Positions 30,766-38,893 of a stretch of 64,000 bases of DNA are shown one piece after another (positions within the stretch are counted from its first letter, which is position 1; each line of letters starts with the position of its first letter). Under the pieces are notes generated by a model. It saw nothing but the letters and a program-made list of their open reading frames with translations. It was not told the DNA's origin and ran no database searches. Origin of the DNA: JBBSEX01 sp038239345 (GTDB lineage: Bacteria; Acidobacteriota; Terriglobia; Bryobacterales; Bryobacteraceae); contig JBBSEX010000007.1 of NCBI GenBank assembly GCA_038239345.1, positions 62,001-126,000 on the forward strand, read 5' to 3'. Both the position numbers and the translations under genes were made by a program.

Positions 30766-33315
30766 ATGAATCATCTGTGGCAGGACGTGCGTTATGGAGT
30801 TCGCCAGCTATTGAAACGGCCTGGATTTTCGGCCGCCGCCATTTTAGTTCTGGCGTTAGGCATTGGCGTGAATAGCGCCGTATTTAGCCTGATTAACGCA
30901 TTTCTGCTGAAGCCCGTTCTTATCGAAAAGGCCGAGGAACTGACCGGCCTGTTCAGCCGCGATTCGAAACACCCCGATAATTATCGCGGCTTCTCGTATC
31001 CCAACTACGTCGATATTCGCGACAACAACCCTGTCTTCTCGAACCTCCTGGCGCACACCATGGCGATGATTGGAATCCAGGAAGGCGACACCACACGAAG
31101 GGCATTCGCGGGAGTGGTCTCTTCCAATTATTTCGCAACCCTGGGTGTTCGGCTAAAGGGCCGGGCATTTACGCCAGCGGAAGAAAAGCCCGGGAGCCCG
31201 CTGGTTGTCGTCGCCACGACGCCCTATTGGAAGAAGACCGGTCAGGATCCGGCTTTGTTAGGCAAGCAAGTCCGCATCAATGGCCGTAATTTCACCATCG
31301 TCGGTATCACGCCGGAAGGCTTCACGGGAACGACGGCGATGGTTGGACCGGAGTTATTCCTGCCGCTCGGCGCATTCAATCTTGTGATGAACGATTTCGA
31401 TGGACGTGGCAAAGTGCTGGCCGACCGCAACAACGACACGTTGATTCTGGTAGGCCGCTTCAAGCCCGGCGTGACGCAGCAGATCGCCGACACCAAACTC
31501 GCGGTGATCGCTTCGCAAATGGAGAAGGCGTTCCCCGCCGAAAACAAAGATCAGACACTGATCGTGCGGCCCCTCTCGCGAATGGGCATCTCAACGAATC
31601 CTTCCAGCGACACGGGCCTGCGCATGCCCGCCCTCCTGCTGCTATCTCTGGCCACCGTCGTACTTCTGATTGCGTCATTGAATCTCGCCAACATGATGAT
31701 GACCAGAGGCTCGGCCCGGCGGAAGGAGATCGCGATTCGTTTGGCGATCGGCGGCGGCAGGCGGCGCATCGTACAGCAGTTGGTTACCGAAGGCATGATG
31801 CTGGCGATTCTTGGTGGCGCGGCAGGACTCTTCGCCGCCTCCTGGGGCACTACGCTGCTGATCGGGTCGCTTTCCCGGATGGCTCCGATGGAGGTTATCT
31901 TCGACGTCACCCCCGATGCCCGCGTCATCGGCGCGACACTGCTGTTCTGCACTTTCAGCACGGTGATCTTCGGCCTCTTCCCGGCCTGGAAGTTATCTAA
32001 GCCCGACGTTTGGCTCGATCTGAAGGAGAATTCCGGCGAAGACGTTTCCGGTGGCGCGCGCCGGCTGTTTTCACGGCGCAACATTCTGGTAATGGCGCAG
32101 TTGTCGCTCTCTCTCATGATGCTGAGCGCCGCCGGTTTATTCGTTCGCAGCGCCATGCGAGCGGCGAACATCCAGCCGGGATTCACCTTTGATAACGAGA
32201 TTCTGGCCGAGGTCGATCCTAGCCTGATCAATTACGACGAAGTCCACGGACGCCAGGTTTATCGGGCACTGGAAGAGCGCTTGCGCCAAATTCCCGGAGT
32301 GCAATCCGTTGCCCTGGCCGCTACCGTTCCATTCGGCATGGTAAGGCTGGGAAAGGGTATTACACCGGCCGACAGCATGGCTTCAGCGGATCACCCGGCG
32401 CTAAGCACTCGATTTAACGTGGTGAGCGAAGACTATTTTCAAACGCTGAATATCCCGTTGCTACAGGGCCGTTCGTTCTCGAGTGGGGAAACGATGGCGG
32501 CAACCAAAACGCGAGTTGCAATTATCGATCAGGTGGCGGCCACCAAGTTGTGGCCTGGCGGCAATGCGCTGGGCAGACATATTCGCCTTACGGAGGGTGC
32601 CGCGCCTGGAGCCGCCGGAATTACCGTGGATAGTTCGGATTCTGAACCACCGCGAGAGTTAGAAGTTGTGGGCATTGTGGGGGGCACGCGCGACGACATC
32701 ATAATGGGCGGAGCGAATCAGGCGCATCTTTACGTTCCCTTCGGGCAGGAGTATAGAGCGAACATGCAAATCCACGTGAAATTCGCCGGCGGCGGGACGG
32801 ATGCGGAGACGCGGATGTTGGATTCCGTGCGCCGCGAGATTCGCTCGGTGGATGAACGTCTGCCGCTGCTGGCTCTGAAAACCCTACGCGGCCATTTGGA
32901 ATCGGGCATGGACATCTGGGTGGTGCGCACCGGTGCCCAAGTACTCGAGATCTTCGGCGCGATCGCGATTTTCCTGGCGGTGATCGGTCTCTACGGAGTG
33001 AACGCCCAAGCAGTGGCGCGGCGGACGCGGGAGATCGGAATTCGAATGGCCCTGGGGGCGGACGCCGGGGCAACGCTCAAGATGATTCTGCGGGAAGGGT
33101 TGCGGGTTACGGCGGTTGGGCTGGGCGCCGGATTCTTGCTGGCTGTGGCGCTGGGCCAACTGCTGCGAGGGATCCTCTACGGCGTCGGCAGAATCGATCC
33201 GGCAGTGCTGATCGGAGCTTCGGCGATACTCGGATTCGTGGCTCTAATGGCCTGCTATTTTCCGGCGCGCAAGGCCTCGCAAGTGGACCCAATGATCGCC
33301 TTGCGCTACGAATAA
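30766..33315 (+). CDS. ADOP-family permease (duplicated FtsX/MacB-type)
   Basis: 849 residues from the ATG at 30766, preceded by GGGGGGA. The frame continues upstream into the phosphodiesterase gene, but the protein family starts at MNHLWQDVRYGVRQLLKRPGFS. The family is the acidobacterial duplicated orphan permease (TIGR03434): an N-terminal helix (FSAAAILVLALGIGVNSAVFSLINAFLL), a MacB-type periplasmic core domain (~60-260), an FtsX block near 290-410, then a second copy with its own helix (ILVMAQLSLSLMMLSAAGLFVRSA), core domain and FtsX block, ending SQVDPMIALRYE. No ATPase gene is adjacent, as is usual for ADOP. It lies in the inner membrane and probably takes part in export or mechanotransmission; the substrate is unknown. 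It is the last gene before the terminator at 33401. Confidence 0.93.
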   Translation: MNHLWQDVRYGVRQLLKRPGFSAAAILVLALGIGVNSAVFSLINAFLLKPVLIEKAEELTGLFSRDSKHPDNYRGFSYPNYVDIRDNNPVFSNLLAHTMAMIGIQEGDTTRRAFAGVVSSNYFATLGVRLKGRAFTPAEEKPGSPLVVVATTPYWKKTGQDPALLGKQVRINGRNFTIVGITPEGFTGTTAMVGPELFLPLGAFNLVMNDFDGRGKVLADRNNDTLILVGRFKPGVTQQIADTKLAVIASQMEKAFPAENKDQTLIVRPLSRMGISTNPSSDTGLRMPALLLLSLATVVLLIASLNLANMMMTRGSARRKEIAIRLAIGGGRRRIVQQLVTEGMMLAILGGAAGLFAASWGTTLLIGSLSRMAPMEVIFDVTPDARVIGATLLFCTFSTVIFGLFPAWKLSKPDVWLDLKENSGEDVSGGARRLFSRRNILVMAQLSLSLMMLSAAGLFVRSAMRAANIQPGFTFDNEILAEVDPSLINYDEVHGRQVYRALEERLRQIPGVQSVALAATVPFGMVRLGKGITPADSMASADHPALSTRFNVVSEDYFQTLNIPLLQGRSFSSGETMAATKTRVAIIDQVAATKLWPGGNALGRHIRLTEGAAPGAAGITVDSSDSEPPRELEVVGIVGGTRDDIIMGGANQAHLYVPFGQEYRANMQIHVKFAGGGTDAETRMLDSVRREIRSVDERLPLLALKTLRGHLESGMDIWVVRTGAQVLEIFGAIAIFLAVIGLYGVNAQAVARRTREIGIRMALGADAGATLKMILREGLRVTAVGLGAGFLLAVALGQLLRGILYGVGRIDPAVLIGASAILGFVALMACYFPARKASQVDPMIALRYE

Positions 33316-33384
33316 TTCGCCTCGGGCAATCCATCCCGTTCCATGTATACTAGGGAATTACCGCAAAGCTGGTATACGATCTTC

Positions 33385-33399
33385 GGACGCAGTCACGTC
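33385..33399 (+). repeat. Copy 2 of the GGACGCAGTCACGTC pre-terminator motif
   Basis: Exact second copy of the motif at 27252-27266, here forming a perfect GGACG-CAGTCA-CGTCC hairpin with the next base. It stands one base before the stem of the terminator after the ADOP gene. A TATACT at 33346-33351 could start a short RNA ending at this terminator. Confidence 0.75.
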
Positions 33400-33400
33400 C

Positions 33401-33441
33401 CGGCGTCAGGGTGTTCTTCACTCTTGACGCCGTAATTTTTT
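33401..33441 (+). terminator. Intrinsic terminator after the ADOP permease gene
   Basis: An 8-bp perfect stem (CGGCGTCA at 33401-33408, TGACGCCG at 33425-33432), extended by G-T/G-C pairs, is followed by TAATTTTTT. It serves plus-strand transcripts and lies 86 bases after the ADOP stop, between that gene and the convergent methyltransferase gene. Confidence 0.88.
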
Positions 33442-33460
33442 GTGGCCTCATTTTATCGTT

Positions 33461-34807
33461 TTATTTCTGAATCATGTCGATTTCGACAGGCTCTGTACGG
33501 GCGTCGCCGAAATGAACTACGACGGTAGCTCTATGGGGCGCGGAGAGTTCGTGGAGCGGGATATTCGCCTGGCGATAGCCGCTGTGGTCTTGCTCGGAAA
33601 CAAACTCGATGTGCTGGCGGCGGCCATCGACCAGGACTTTCACATTGTTTCGATCGGCGTTATCCGGAAGACCGGCGAGCCAGATGCTGAGGAAGCCCTG
33701 CCCTCCCTGGCGGACACACACTTCGTTGCCGCGCCAATCCACGCCATCGCGAATTCCAACGACACGGATTGGGCCTGCGGCTGGCAGCATATCGACGGCA
33801 ATGCGCTGAGCGTTGCTGAATTCGCTATCGGCCAAACGTAGTCGAACCTGGTGCCAACCCGGCGCCAGACCTGGCGGGAGCTTGAACGTTACCAGCCAGG
33901 ATCGGGGTTTGGTCTCAAGGACGTGAATCGGCTGCACGCCAAATCCACTCACTTCCGGCAGAACGTTGTGACGGCCCAGTTCGCGATTCGAATGATCGAA
34001 GGCGCAGCTTACATATTCATCGCGAGCGGTTTGGAAATTGATTCCGTAATTGCGATAGTGAGCGGCTTCGACCAGCACGGGGGGCGTCTGCAAAGGGGTT
34101 GCCGCCGGGGGCTCCCAATGGCGATAGCAGGCGACGATCGCGCGTCCGCCGACGCAGGATTGCAACGCCACTCGAGCGAAGCCGGCCGTGCGGCAAAGCG
34201 CCAGTAAACAGGCGACGCTGGGGCCAACCCAATTATCGAGTTGTTCGCCCAGTTCATCGGTTTCATAGAACTCCATCCGTGGGAAGACTTCGCCGCGTGC
34301 CAGTTCATCGTCTACGACGTACGATTCGACTATGGCCAGTTCACGAGTGAGTTCGCAGACGCGCTCTAACGCTAGTAGGGGATGCTTTAAGTGATACAGC
34401 ACGCCGAGAAAGAGGACGACGTCAAAGTAGCCGACATTCTTCGGAAGAATTTCCAGGACATCGAGTTCCTTGTAATCCACTTGGGAACGGAGTCGATTGC
34501 GCGCGACTAAAAAGTTCTCCACTTCCACGCAATCGACGGCCGTTACGCTTGCGCCGCGGCGCTCCAGTTCGAAGCTATACCAGCCATCCCAGGCGCCGAT
34601 ATCAAGCGCTCGCTTCCCGGTGAGGTCGGCGGGAATGGGCATCGCGGCCAGGCGTTCTTTGAGTAGTTCCAGACTCAAGACGCCGTCGAGTATGGAGCCG
34701 TCGGGCAATTCCATACTGTGGTACCAGCCTTTGAACGCCAGTTCTTTTCGAAAGTTCAAGCGCCGGCGGGCGACGATGTCGGATACGGCAAAAGGGGATT
34801 CGGACAT
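33461..34807 (-). CDS. SAM-dependent methyltransferase with C-terminal Ig-like region (paralogue)
   Basis: 448 residues, a paralogue of the protein encoded at 27319-28644 along the whole length: same N-terminal leader (FKGWYHSMELPDGS), motif I LDIGAWDGWYSFELERRGAS, VTAVDCVEVENFL, FDVVLFLGVLYHLKHPLLALERV and the same beta-rich tail (WLVTFKLPPGLAPGWHQVRLRL, then LSIWLAGLPDNADRNNVKVLVDG). The methyltransferase domain belongs to the DUF1698/mo5U34-like group; the tail looks like two Ig-type domains. At the DNA level the two genes have diverged (roughly three quarters identical in the motif I region), so the duplication is not recent. It lies in the opposite orientation, 12 bases after the DUF192 lipoprotein gene on the same strand. 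The substrate is unknown. Confidence 0.88.
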   Translation of the reverse strand: MSESPFAVSDIVARRRLNFRKELAFKGWYHSMELPDGSILDGVLSLELLKERLAAMPIPADLTGKRALDIGAWDGWYSFELERRGASVTAVDCVEVENFLVARNRLRSQVDYKELDVLEILPKNVGYFDVVLFLGVLYHLKHPLLALERVCELTRELAIVESYVVDDELARGEVFPRMEFYETDELGEQLDNWVGPSVACLLALCRTAGFARVALQSCVGGRAIVACYRHWEPPAATPLQTPPVLVEAAHYRNYGINFQTARDEYVSCAFDHSNRELGRHNVLPEVSGFGVQPIHVLETKPRSWLVTFKLPPGLAPGWHQVRLRLADSEFSNAQRIAVDMLPAAGPIRVVGIRDGVDWRGNEVCVRQGGQGFLSIWLAGLPDNADRNNVKVLVDGRRQHIEFVSEQDHSGYRQANIPLHELSAPHRATVVVHFGDARTEPVEIDMIQK

Positions 34808-34819
34808 GGATTACCTTGC

Positions 34820-35275
34820 TTACCAGGAGAGGGTCCGGCCCAAGGCAAGACCATGTTTCGCCGCCAAGCCCGCGCCCATCTCCACGATGAACAGAGCCGG
34901 CTGATGGCCGCCGTAGGTTTGGCAATTGTTCGCCGATTTGGTGTCCAGGCAAGGCGGGACATTCGCCATGATCTCCACGATGGATCGGTTCTTATCCAGC
35001 CAGACTACGTCGAGCGGTAGGCGCACCTGATAGGGCCAGAACGGATATTGGCCGGCCGACGCGAAGAAGAGAATCATGCCGCGATCCGCGGGAAGCACAT
35101 CGCGAAACATCATGCCGCGCACAACATCCTTGGGCTTGCGCATCGATTCGGCGACGATCACGGCGCCATCGGGAAGAGTGATTTTGGTCGCCGAGAAATC
35201 TTCTACGGTAGGGGGTGACGTCCCACAGGAAATGGATAGAAGGGCCAGATAGAATGCCAGACAGAAACGAAGCAT
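34820..35275 (-). CDS. DUF192 family lipoprotein
   Basis: 151 residues. The signal peptide MLRFCLAFYLALLSISCGTS contains a lipobox (LSISC), so it is predicted to be lipid-anchored. The remainder is a complete DUF192 domain: VAESMRKPKDVVRGMMFRDVLPADRGMILFFASAGQYPFWPYQVRLPLDVVWLDKNRSIVEIMANVPPC and a C-terminal LFIVEMGAGLAAKHGLALG. DUF192 proteins are small beta-barrel proteins of unknown function found widely in bacteria and archaea. It probably forms a short operon with the downstream methyltransferase and perhaps the upstream cyclophilin gene, all on the minus strand. Confidence 0.92.
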   Translation of the reverse strand: MLRFCLAFYLALLSISCGTSPPTVEDFSATKITLPDGAVIVAESMRKPKDVVRGMMFRDVLPADRGMILFFASAGQYPFWPYQVRLPLDVVWLDKNRSIVEIMANVPPCLDTKSANNCQTYGGHQPALFIVEMGAGLAAKHGLALGRTLSW

Positions 35276-35324
35276 GAAACTCCGATAATAACCGGACGGC
35301 GACCGGGTCTATCCAGTGCGCCGT

Positions 35325-35969
35325 TTATTGAATGGTCGCCTTCTTGATGAAATCGAGTTTGGAAAAGCTGCTCAACAGATAATCGTTGCCGCGGACTTCA
35401 ATCTTCACCGGATCGGGTCCATCGCCGTTTGGTGGAACGTCGCCATAGCCGGAATAGAGCGCGTCGACGACGTCCATGCCTTTAATCACTTTCCCGAAGG
35501 GGACAAAGCCTGTACCATCCAGGCGTTGATTATCGGAAAGATTGATCACGATATCGGTAGTGCGGGAATTGATCCCGGCTCTGGCGAAGGTTAACGTGCC
35601 GCGGGCATTACTCTGTTTGGAAGGATCGTCGAGAATCGTATTTCTGCGCCATTTTTCATTTACATCCGGGTCGCCATTAATGCCAAATTGCGCAACGTAA
35701 CCTTTCATAACGCGGTAAAATCGGCAGCCATCGAAATAGTTCGCCCGCGTTAGCTGATAAAACCGGTCGGCTCCAGAAGGCGCCCACTTCCGTTCCACCG
35801 CGACCTTGAAGTCACCCTTGGTGGTTTCGAAATTGACGACGAATTGTTCTGGAGTCTGGTTTTTTAATGCTTTCGCGGTGCCATCCGTTCCATCCTTGGA
35901 ATCCGATGAGCAGCCGGCTAACAGCAAACAGAAGGCACTGGCACAGGCGACGAGGTGTCTCGGTTGCAT
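35325..35969 (-). CDS. Cyclophilin-type peptidyl-prolyl cis-trans isomerase, lipoprotein
   Basis: 214 residues. The signal peptide MQPRHLVACASAFCLLLAGCSS ends in a lipobox (LLAGC). Residues ~45-200 are a cyclophilin domain: VNFETTKGDFKVAVERKWAPSGADRFYQLTRANYFDGCRFYRVMKGYVAQFGINGDP...GTLTFARAGINSRTTDIVINLSDNQRLDGTGFVPFGKVIKGMDVVDALYSGYGD. The catalytic arginine in FYRV and the QFG signature are present. The GTLTFAR segment replaces the more common GTVSMAR. It should assist protein folding in the periplasm or at the outer membrane. It faces the TPR-protein gene across a divergent promoter region of about 90 bases. Confidence 0.94.
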   Translation of the reverse strand: MQPRHLVACASAFCLLLAGCSSDSKDGTDGTAKALKNQTPEQFVVNFETTKGDFKVAVERKWAPSGADRFYQLTRANYFDGCRFYRVMKGYVAQFGINGDPDVNEKWRRNTILDDPSKQSNARGTLTFARAGINSRTTDIVINLSDNQRLDGTGFVPFGKVIKGMDVVDALYSGYGDVPPNGDGPDPVKIEVRGNDYLLSSFSKLDFIKKATIQ

Positions 35970-36058
35970 TTGCCTTCATTCTATTACGAACAGCGAAACT
36001 ACTGTACCTTGCATTCTTGGAGTTTATGCGCGGGGGGCGGTATTATCTGGAAAGGCCT

Positions 36059-36958
36059 ATGGAAAACCCCGATATTCCCCAACCGCCCAGCGCGGGATCG
36101 GCGCTTCAGAGGCGTTCCAAGGAACGGCAGGAAAACGAAAAGGAAGCCGTCGCAACGGGTCCCTCGGTGGTGGGCGACCTGGTGGAGACCCCGCAAGAGT
36201 ATCTGCACGACTCTCCGAATCTGGCTCCGGTCACGGCGCGGCAAGTGGATAAGCGGCGGTACCGGATTCTGGCAATCGCGATCGGGGTCGTCATTTTTGT
36301 CAGCGGGGCAGTCTATCTGGGAGTGAAGCAGGCGGAAAAACCGCAGCAGGCGGCGACCGAACTTCGGGGAGCCGAACAGTCGGCTCGTGCGGGGAAGTAT
36401 TCAGAGGCGGGTCTTGCGCTGGACCGGGTAATCAGTCTGCAGCCGAAGTCCGTGCCTGCCTGGGCGCTACGGGCAACCACTTATAAGAATCAGCAACAAC
36501 TTGATAAGGCCTTGATGGCTTATGGGCGACTACTGGAACTGGACCCCGCAAACCCCCAGTACCTGTTTGAGCGGGGGGCGATTTATTCGCTCCAAGGAAA
36601 ATATAACGAAGCCGTGGGGGAATACGACCGCTACCTGCAGGCGAAGCCGGAATCCGCACGAGCGCTTTACCTGCGGGGAGAGGCACAGGTTGCACTAGGC
36701 AGGGATAGTTTGGCCTTGGCGGACTTGCGGCGGTCCGTTTCGCTGCAGCCGACGGTGGAGGGTTTTTATCAGATCGGGGTGGTGCAGGAAAGAGGGGGTC
36801 AACTGGATTCCGCTCTGGATTCTTATACGAAAGCGATCGATCTTGACCCCGGGCGAGTGTATTATTGGTCCGCGCGAGGGGCGCTCAAAAAGAAGATGGG
36901 CGATCTAAAAGGGGCCGACGCCGACTATGCAAACGCGAAGTCCAGATGGCATATGTAG
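36059..36958 (+). CDS. Membrane-anchored TPR protein
   Basis: 299 residues from the ATG at 36059. The frame is open further upstream, with another ATG at 36026, but that region overlaps the cyclophilin promoter and its translation looks random; the ribosome site GGAAAGG is close to the chosen start. An acidic, disordered N-terminus (~1-75) is followed by one transmembrane helix (YRILAIAIGVVIFVSGAVYLGV, ~80-101). Then come about five TPR units (AEQSARAGKYSEAGLALDRVISLQPKSVPAWALRATTYKNQQQLDKALMAYGRLLELDPANPQYLFERGAIYSLQGKYNEAVGEYDRYLQAKPE and so on). It should be anchored in the inner membrane with the TPR part in the periplasm and act as a protein-interaction scaffold. The partner is unknown. 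Confidence 0.85.
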   Translation: MENPDIPQPPSAGSALQRRSKERQENEKEAVATGPSVVGDLVETPQEYLHDSPNLAPVTARQVDKRRYRILAIAIGVVIFVSGAVYLGVKQAEKPQQAATELRGAEQSARAGKYSEAGLALDRVISLQPKSVPAWALRATTYKNQQQLDKALMAYGRLLELDPANPQYLFERGAIYSLQGKYNEAVGEYDRYLQAKPESARALYLRGEAQVALGRDSLALADLRRSVSLQPTVEGFYQIGVVQERGGQLDSALDSYTKAIDLDPGRVYYWSARGALKKKMGDLKGADADYANAKSRWHM

Positions 36959-37019
36959 ATCGTGCTAACTTTCCTCTTTGTAGTACTTTAGTGGGTCTGG
37001 GTACGGGTACTATTGAGTC

Positions 37020-37049
37020 TTGACAGCCATCGCCGATACAGATTATGCT
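37020..37049 (+). promoter_or_regulatory. Promoter of the PEP-CTERM protein gene
   Basis: TTGACA (37020-37025, perfect -35) and TATGCT (37044-37049, -10 at 4/6) are separated by 18 bp, 62 bases before the ATG at 37112. A GGGTACGGGTAC direct repeat lies just upstream (37000-37010). Confidence 0.6.
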
Positions 37050-37111
37050 AGTCAGGTACATCGACCGGCTTTCCCGCTATAGAGGATAGACCGGCCAACT
37101 CGGAGGAGTTA

Positions 37112-37891
37112 ATGAGTTTGTCGTCCAATGTGTTTCGCTCTGTAGCACTTGCCACTGTCATGGCAGGTGGAGCGTCGGCGGCGTTGACACAGTTTGCCCA
37201 GTTTCAAACAGCGGGTGCCGCGAGCTTTTCCTACTGCGGCACGACTGGCGGCGCCTGTACCAATTCACCGACGGATACGGGGGCTTTGTTCACGTCATCG
37301 CAGGTTGTCGACTTTGCTTTTCTTGGAGTCGGCGGCTTCTCTAACACGCCTTTGGCGGGTAATTTGAACTACAACACGAATTACAAGGGTACCCTCACGT
37401 GGAGTTTCAATACTGCAAATAAGGTAGTCGGCGGTACCTCAGAAGGCGGATTTGTGGGGTCTTTCGCGATTACGTTCTCCGATCCAGTGGATCCGGCGGG
37501 CGGATCGGATCAAGGTAAGGTTCTCTTAAGTGGAGTGGTTACCACCTTCGGTCCGACTCCCGTGGGAGCGACTCTGTCTACTTCGCCAACTTTCAAGTTT
37601 CCACAGTTCACGGCGGATTCGACTGATATCGGAACACACCTCACCTATTCTTCTTTTTTCCTGCCGAACGTAATGAACGATTCGATAAACACGTTGACCA
37701 TCAACAATTCAAATCTAACTTTGGCGGTCGGCTCATCGGGTTATTATCAGCAGTTCTCAGGACCCTTTAACGGGAACTTCTCGGCCGATCCTCCGCCCCA
37801 GCTTCCCGAGCCAGCCAGCGTGTTGCTGTTTGCGAGCGGTTTGGGAGCATTAGGAATCGCCAGTCGGTACCGGAAAAAGAGTCGCGGCTAG
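37112..37891 (+). CDS. PEP-CTERM sorting domain protein
   Basis: 259 residues with a strong ribosome site (GGAGGAG, five bases before the ATG). An N-terminal signal sequence (MSLSSNVFRSVALATVMAGGASA) is followed by a beta-rich exported region of about 200 residues. The end is a canonical PEP-CTERM tail: PEPASVLLFASGLGALGIASRYRKKSRG, with the PEP motif, a hydrophobic helix and a basic end. Proteins with this tail are processed by exosortase and often released to the surface or matrix together with exopolysaccharide. No exosortase gene is in the window. The two cysteines near residue 45 (YCGTTGGACTN) may form a disulphide. The function of the body is unknown. Confidence 0.9.
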   Translation: MSLSSNVFRSVALATVMAGGASAALTQFAQFQTAGAASFSYCGTTGGACTNSPTDTGALFTSSQVVDFAFLGVGGFSNTPLAGNLNYNTNYKGTLTWSFNTANKVVGGTSEGGFVGSFAITFSDPVDPAGGSDQGKVLLSGVVTTFGPTPVGATLSTSPTFKFPQFTADSTDIGTHLTYSSFFLPNVMNDSINTLTINNSNLTLAVGSSGYYQQFSGPFNGNFSADPPPQLPEPASVLLFASGLGALGIASRYRKKSRG

Positions 37892-37922
37892 CTTCACTAT
37901 TTCGGTTTGTGTTATTCTACGA

Positions 37923-37948
37923 GGAGCGCTGGAAACGGCGCTCCTTTT
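37923..37948 (+). terminator. Hairpin with short T-run directly before rpmI (terminator or attenuator)
   Basis: A perfect 7-bp stem GGAGCGC (37923-37929)/GCGCTCC (37938-37944) is followed by TTTT and lies seven bases before the rpmI ATG. It may end the PEP-CTERM transcript. Because the GAGGAG within its 5' arm is the only Shine-Dalgarno-like sequence before rpmI, it could also control rpmI expression. Confidence 0.6.
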
Positions 37949-37955
37949 CAATTTT

Positions 37956-38150
37956 ATGCCTAAGTTAAAGACCCATAAGGGCGCGGCAAAGCGCTTCAAG
38001 AAGACAGGTACGGGCAAGGTGGTTCGCCATCATGCTTTTGCCCGCCACATCTTGACGTCCAAGTCCCGCACCCGCAAGCGGCGGTTACGACAGAGTGTGG
38101 TGGCGTCAGATGCCGATCAACCGAGTCTGAAGCGGATGATTCCGTACTAA
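37956..38150 (+). CDS. rpmI: 50S ribosomal protein L35
   Basis: 64 residues, basic, with the standard L35 sequence: MPKLKTHKGAAKRFKKTGTGKVVRHHAFARHILTSKSRTRKRRLRQSVVASDADQPSLKRMIPY. It is a large-subunit protein placed, as usual, before rplT (gap 81 bases). The usual upstream gene infC is absent; a PEP-CTERM protein gene precedes instead. No free ribosome binding site is visible because a hairpin occupies that position. Confidence 0.98.
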   Translation: MPKLKTHKGAAKRFKKTGTGKVVRHHAFARHILTSKSRTRKRRLRQSVVASDADQPSLKRMIPY

Positions 38151-38231
38151 CCGCAGTTTCCGAGACATTCGCCGTGGGAACAGAGCGCTGCACGTGCCTG
38201 ATTCGCCGGCATTCAATCCAAGGAGAAAAAC

Positions 38232-38591
38232 GTGCCAAGAGTTAAACGCGGTACACATCGCCGCCAAAATCGCAAGAAAACACTAGGACGGGCTTCGGGG
38301 TTCTTCCTCACCAAGAGCAAGCTGCACCGGGCCGCTCAGGAAGCGGTAGAGAAGGCGCTAAAATACGCCTACGTCGGCCGCCGCCGCAAGAAGCGTGACT
38401 TCCGCAAACTGTGGATCATCCGCATCGGCGCCGCCTGCCGATCCGCAGAGATCTCCTATAGCAAATTCATGGGCGGTCTCAAGAAGGCCGGCATTGAATT
38501 GAACCGCAAAGTATTGGCCGATCTTGCCGCCAACGATGACGCCGCGTTTCAAGTGCTGGTGCAACGGGCCAAGACAGCGCTGGGAACCTAA
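38232..38591 (+). CDS. rplT: 50S ribosomal protein L20
   Basis: 119 residues, the usual length. Signature MPRVKRGTHRRQNRKKTLGRASGFFLTKSKLHRAAQEAVEKALKYAYVGRRRKKRDFRKLWIIRIGAACR is clear, with the long basic N-terminal extension that reaches into 23S rRNA and a compact C-terminal domain (YSKFMGGLKKAGIELNRKVLADLAANDDAAFQVLVQRAK). It is an early assembly protein and, in many bacteria, an autoregulator of its operon. An AAGGAGAAAAACGTG arrangement places AGGAG nine bases before the start codon. The coiled-coil gene starts three bases after its stop. Confidence 0.98.
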   Translation: MPRVKRGTHRRQNRKKTLGRASGFFLTKSKLHRAAQEAVEKALKYAYVGRRRKKRDFRKLWIIRIGAACRSAEISYSKFMGGLKKAGIELNRKVLADLAANDDAAFQVLVQRAKTALGT

Positions 38592-38594
38592 TCC

Positions 38595-38882
38595 ATGCCG
38601 GCGATTCGCGAAGAAGAAACCGATTCGCTTGCCAGCCTGGAAGAACGAATCCATCGCGCCGTGGAGTTGTTAACCGTTTTGCGCGAGGAAAAAACCCAGG
38701 CGGAACGACAGCGCGACGAGGCGGTGACCGACCTGGAAACCTCCCGCAAGGAAACCGCTGCGGCTTTGGATAAAGCGCAGCGCGTCGCCCAGGAGTTGGA
38801 TGACTTGCGCAGCGAACGAAAACAGGTCCGGACCCGAATTGAGAAGCTTCTCGGACAGATGGATTTGCTGAGTAACGCCTAA
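38595..38882 (+). CDS. Small coiled-coil protein, ZapB-like
   Basis: 95 residues, almost entirely one predicted coiled coil with heptads of Leu and charged residues (SLASLEERIHRAVELLTVLREEKTQAERQRDEAVTDLETSRKETAAALDKAQRVAQELDDLRSERKQVRTRIEKLLGQMDLL). Length and composition resemble ZapB-type division proteins, and the next gene, 11 bases later, encodes ZapA. In other bacteria ZapA and ZapB cross-link FtsZ filaments. The assignment rests on context and coiled-coil character, since this kind of sequence has little specific conservation. It follows rplT after three bases and is probably on the same transcript. Confidence 0.7.
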   Translation: MPAIREEETDSLASLEERIHRAVELLTVLREEKTQAERQRDEAVTDLETSRKETAAALDKAQRVAQELDDLRSERKQVRTRIEKLLGQMDLLSNA

Positions 38883-38893
38883 AGAGAGGCGCA

